DNA of 64,000 nucleotides from Leptospiraceae bacterium. Its GTDB lineage: Bacteria; Spirochaetota; Leptospiria; Turneriellales; Turneriellaceae. Position numbers and translations under genes: made by a program. The stretch lies in contig JAGRNJ010000012.1 of assembly GCA_020440825.1 (NCBI GenBank), positions 1 to 64,000 on the forward strand, written 5' to 3'. The notes under the pieces are model-generated. The model saw only the letters and a list, made by a program, of their open reading frames with translations, did no database searches and was not told the origin of the DNA. This document shows positions 63,521 to 64,000 of this stretch, one piece after another; within the stretch, counting starts at the first letter, position 1, and each line of letters starts with the position of its first letter.

Positions 63521-64000
63521 TCAATCTGCAAATTCAGTTGACAAGAGTAATTTACCTCGGGTGGTTCTGCTTTCTATCGAAGTATGCGCGGTACCTGCAT
63601 TTTCCAGCGGATAAGTTGCATGAATATGCGGTGCCAGTTTTCCTGCCCGCCATTCTTTCAAAATCTGAGACATCAACCCGCGCAGGTGATCAAGATGATC
63701 CCACAATAAAAGCAATTGAACCCCGGCGAGAGAAATATTACGGGAGATCAAATCAAGCGGATGAACTCTGGCTCGAATATATTCACTCGCAGATTTTATT
63801 GCGCCAATCGGCTGCAACAGAAGATGACCATCGGGTGGCAGAATGCCTGCCCCCCCGATGGTAACCGCTCTGCCCATTGGCTTCAACAGACCTAATGATT
63901 TTACCAGAGCTGTACCCCCTAAAGAATCAAGCAGCAGATCAATTCCTGAATTGTTGGTAATTTCCTGTACCCGCTCAACAAAATCTTCATGAGAAGAGTC
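63521..64000 (-). CDS. Zinc-type alcohol dehydrogenase / quinone oxidoreductase-like protein (N-terminus outside window)
   Basis: The 3' 159 codons of an MDR-family gene that continues past the right edge. 'NNSGIDLLLDSLGGTALVKSLGLLKPMGRAVTIG' and 'LAPHIHATYPLENAGTAH' are the typical NAD(P)-fold end and C-terminal strand of quinone reductase-like proteins. The substrate is unknown. It is the first visible gene of the minus-strand operon leading to the kinase-HD protein and lgt. Confidence 0.85.
   Translation of the reverse strand, partial: DSSHEDFVERVQEITNNSGIDLLLDSLGGTALVKSLGLLKPMGRAVTIGGAGILPPDGHLLLQPIGAIKSASEYIRARVHPLDLISRNISLAGVQLLLLWDHLDHLRGLMSQILKEWRAGKLAPHIHATYPLENAGTAHTSIESRTTRGKLLLSTEFAD

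Noticed and set aside
1-64000. CRISPR array, insertion sequence, prophage, tRNA or rRNA
   Set aside because: No spaced direct repeats, transposase, integrase or phage genes, and no tRNA T-loop or rRNA signatures were seen. The only mobile-like sequence is the short palindromic repeat.

Overview
The window most likely comes from a diderm spirochaete, probably of the order Leptospirales (inference). It has many lipoproteins with loose spirochaete-style lipoboxes, barrel-type outer membrane proteins, Lgt and LspA, a DUF115 protein, and secreted proteins built from Ig-like, CHB_HEX_C-like and PPC domains of a kind common in Leptospira. Base composition is moderately AT-rich and codon use looks even across the window. 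I see no insertion sequence, prophage, CRISPR array, tRNA or rRNA.

Layout. Positions 1-4.9 kb hold a truncated surface lipoprotein, a TolB/CsgG-like plus barrel protein, and a MarR regulator with two matching operators next to NTF2-like and DOMON exported proteins. Positions 5-11.3 kb hold glutamate synthase gltBD behind a long non-coding leader. Positions 11.3-15.2 kb, minus strand, hold lspA with an RluD-type pseudouridine synthase, and a TetR regulator with an SDR-like target gene. Positions 15.3-24.4 kb hold a PnuC-type transporter, an Ig-like lipoprotein, a C-terminal processing protease with a HIT protein, a lipoprotein plus TonB-receptor-like barrel pair, and a DUF445 protein.

Positions 24.5-29.5 kb carry a tightly packed operon of HDAC-like deacetylase, C39-like peptidase, RLAN/RimK-like ATP-grasp ligase, GCS2-type ligase and N-formylglutamate-amidohydrolase-like protein. 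It looks like a system that makes and removes amide-linked amino acid or peptide modifications. Positions 29.5-44.3 kb are mixed: CoaC-type flavoprotein, ManA, a four-PPC lipoprotein, purine nucleoside phosphorylase with gcvPB, DUF115, hydroxyacyl-CoA dehydrogenase, an H1-like Lys/Ala-rich small protein, two lytic transglycosylases and a TlpA-like thioredoxin.

At 44.43-44.60 kb a well-formed promoter and strong terminator bracket about 135 nt of non-coding, foldable sequence: a candidate small RNA. Positions 44.6-56.8 kb, minus strand, form one probable long operon: STAS protein, membrane protein, recC, recB, recD, ccmE (CxxxY type), ccmF and a zinc ribbon. Positions 57-59.3 kb hold a PD40/OmpA lipoprotein-like protein and an alpha/beta hydrolase. 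Positions 59.4-64 kb, minus strand, hold an operon of MDR oxidoreductase (partial), membrane protein, a protein kinase fused to a SAMHD1-like HD phosphohydrolase, and lgt.

The strongest leads are the kinase-SAMHD1-like fusion, the amidoligase operon, the 44.5 kb small RNA, and a palindromic MITE-like intergenic repeat present at about 2.65 kb and 38.4 kb. All functions were read from the sequence by eye. No database search was run.
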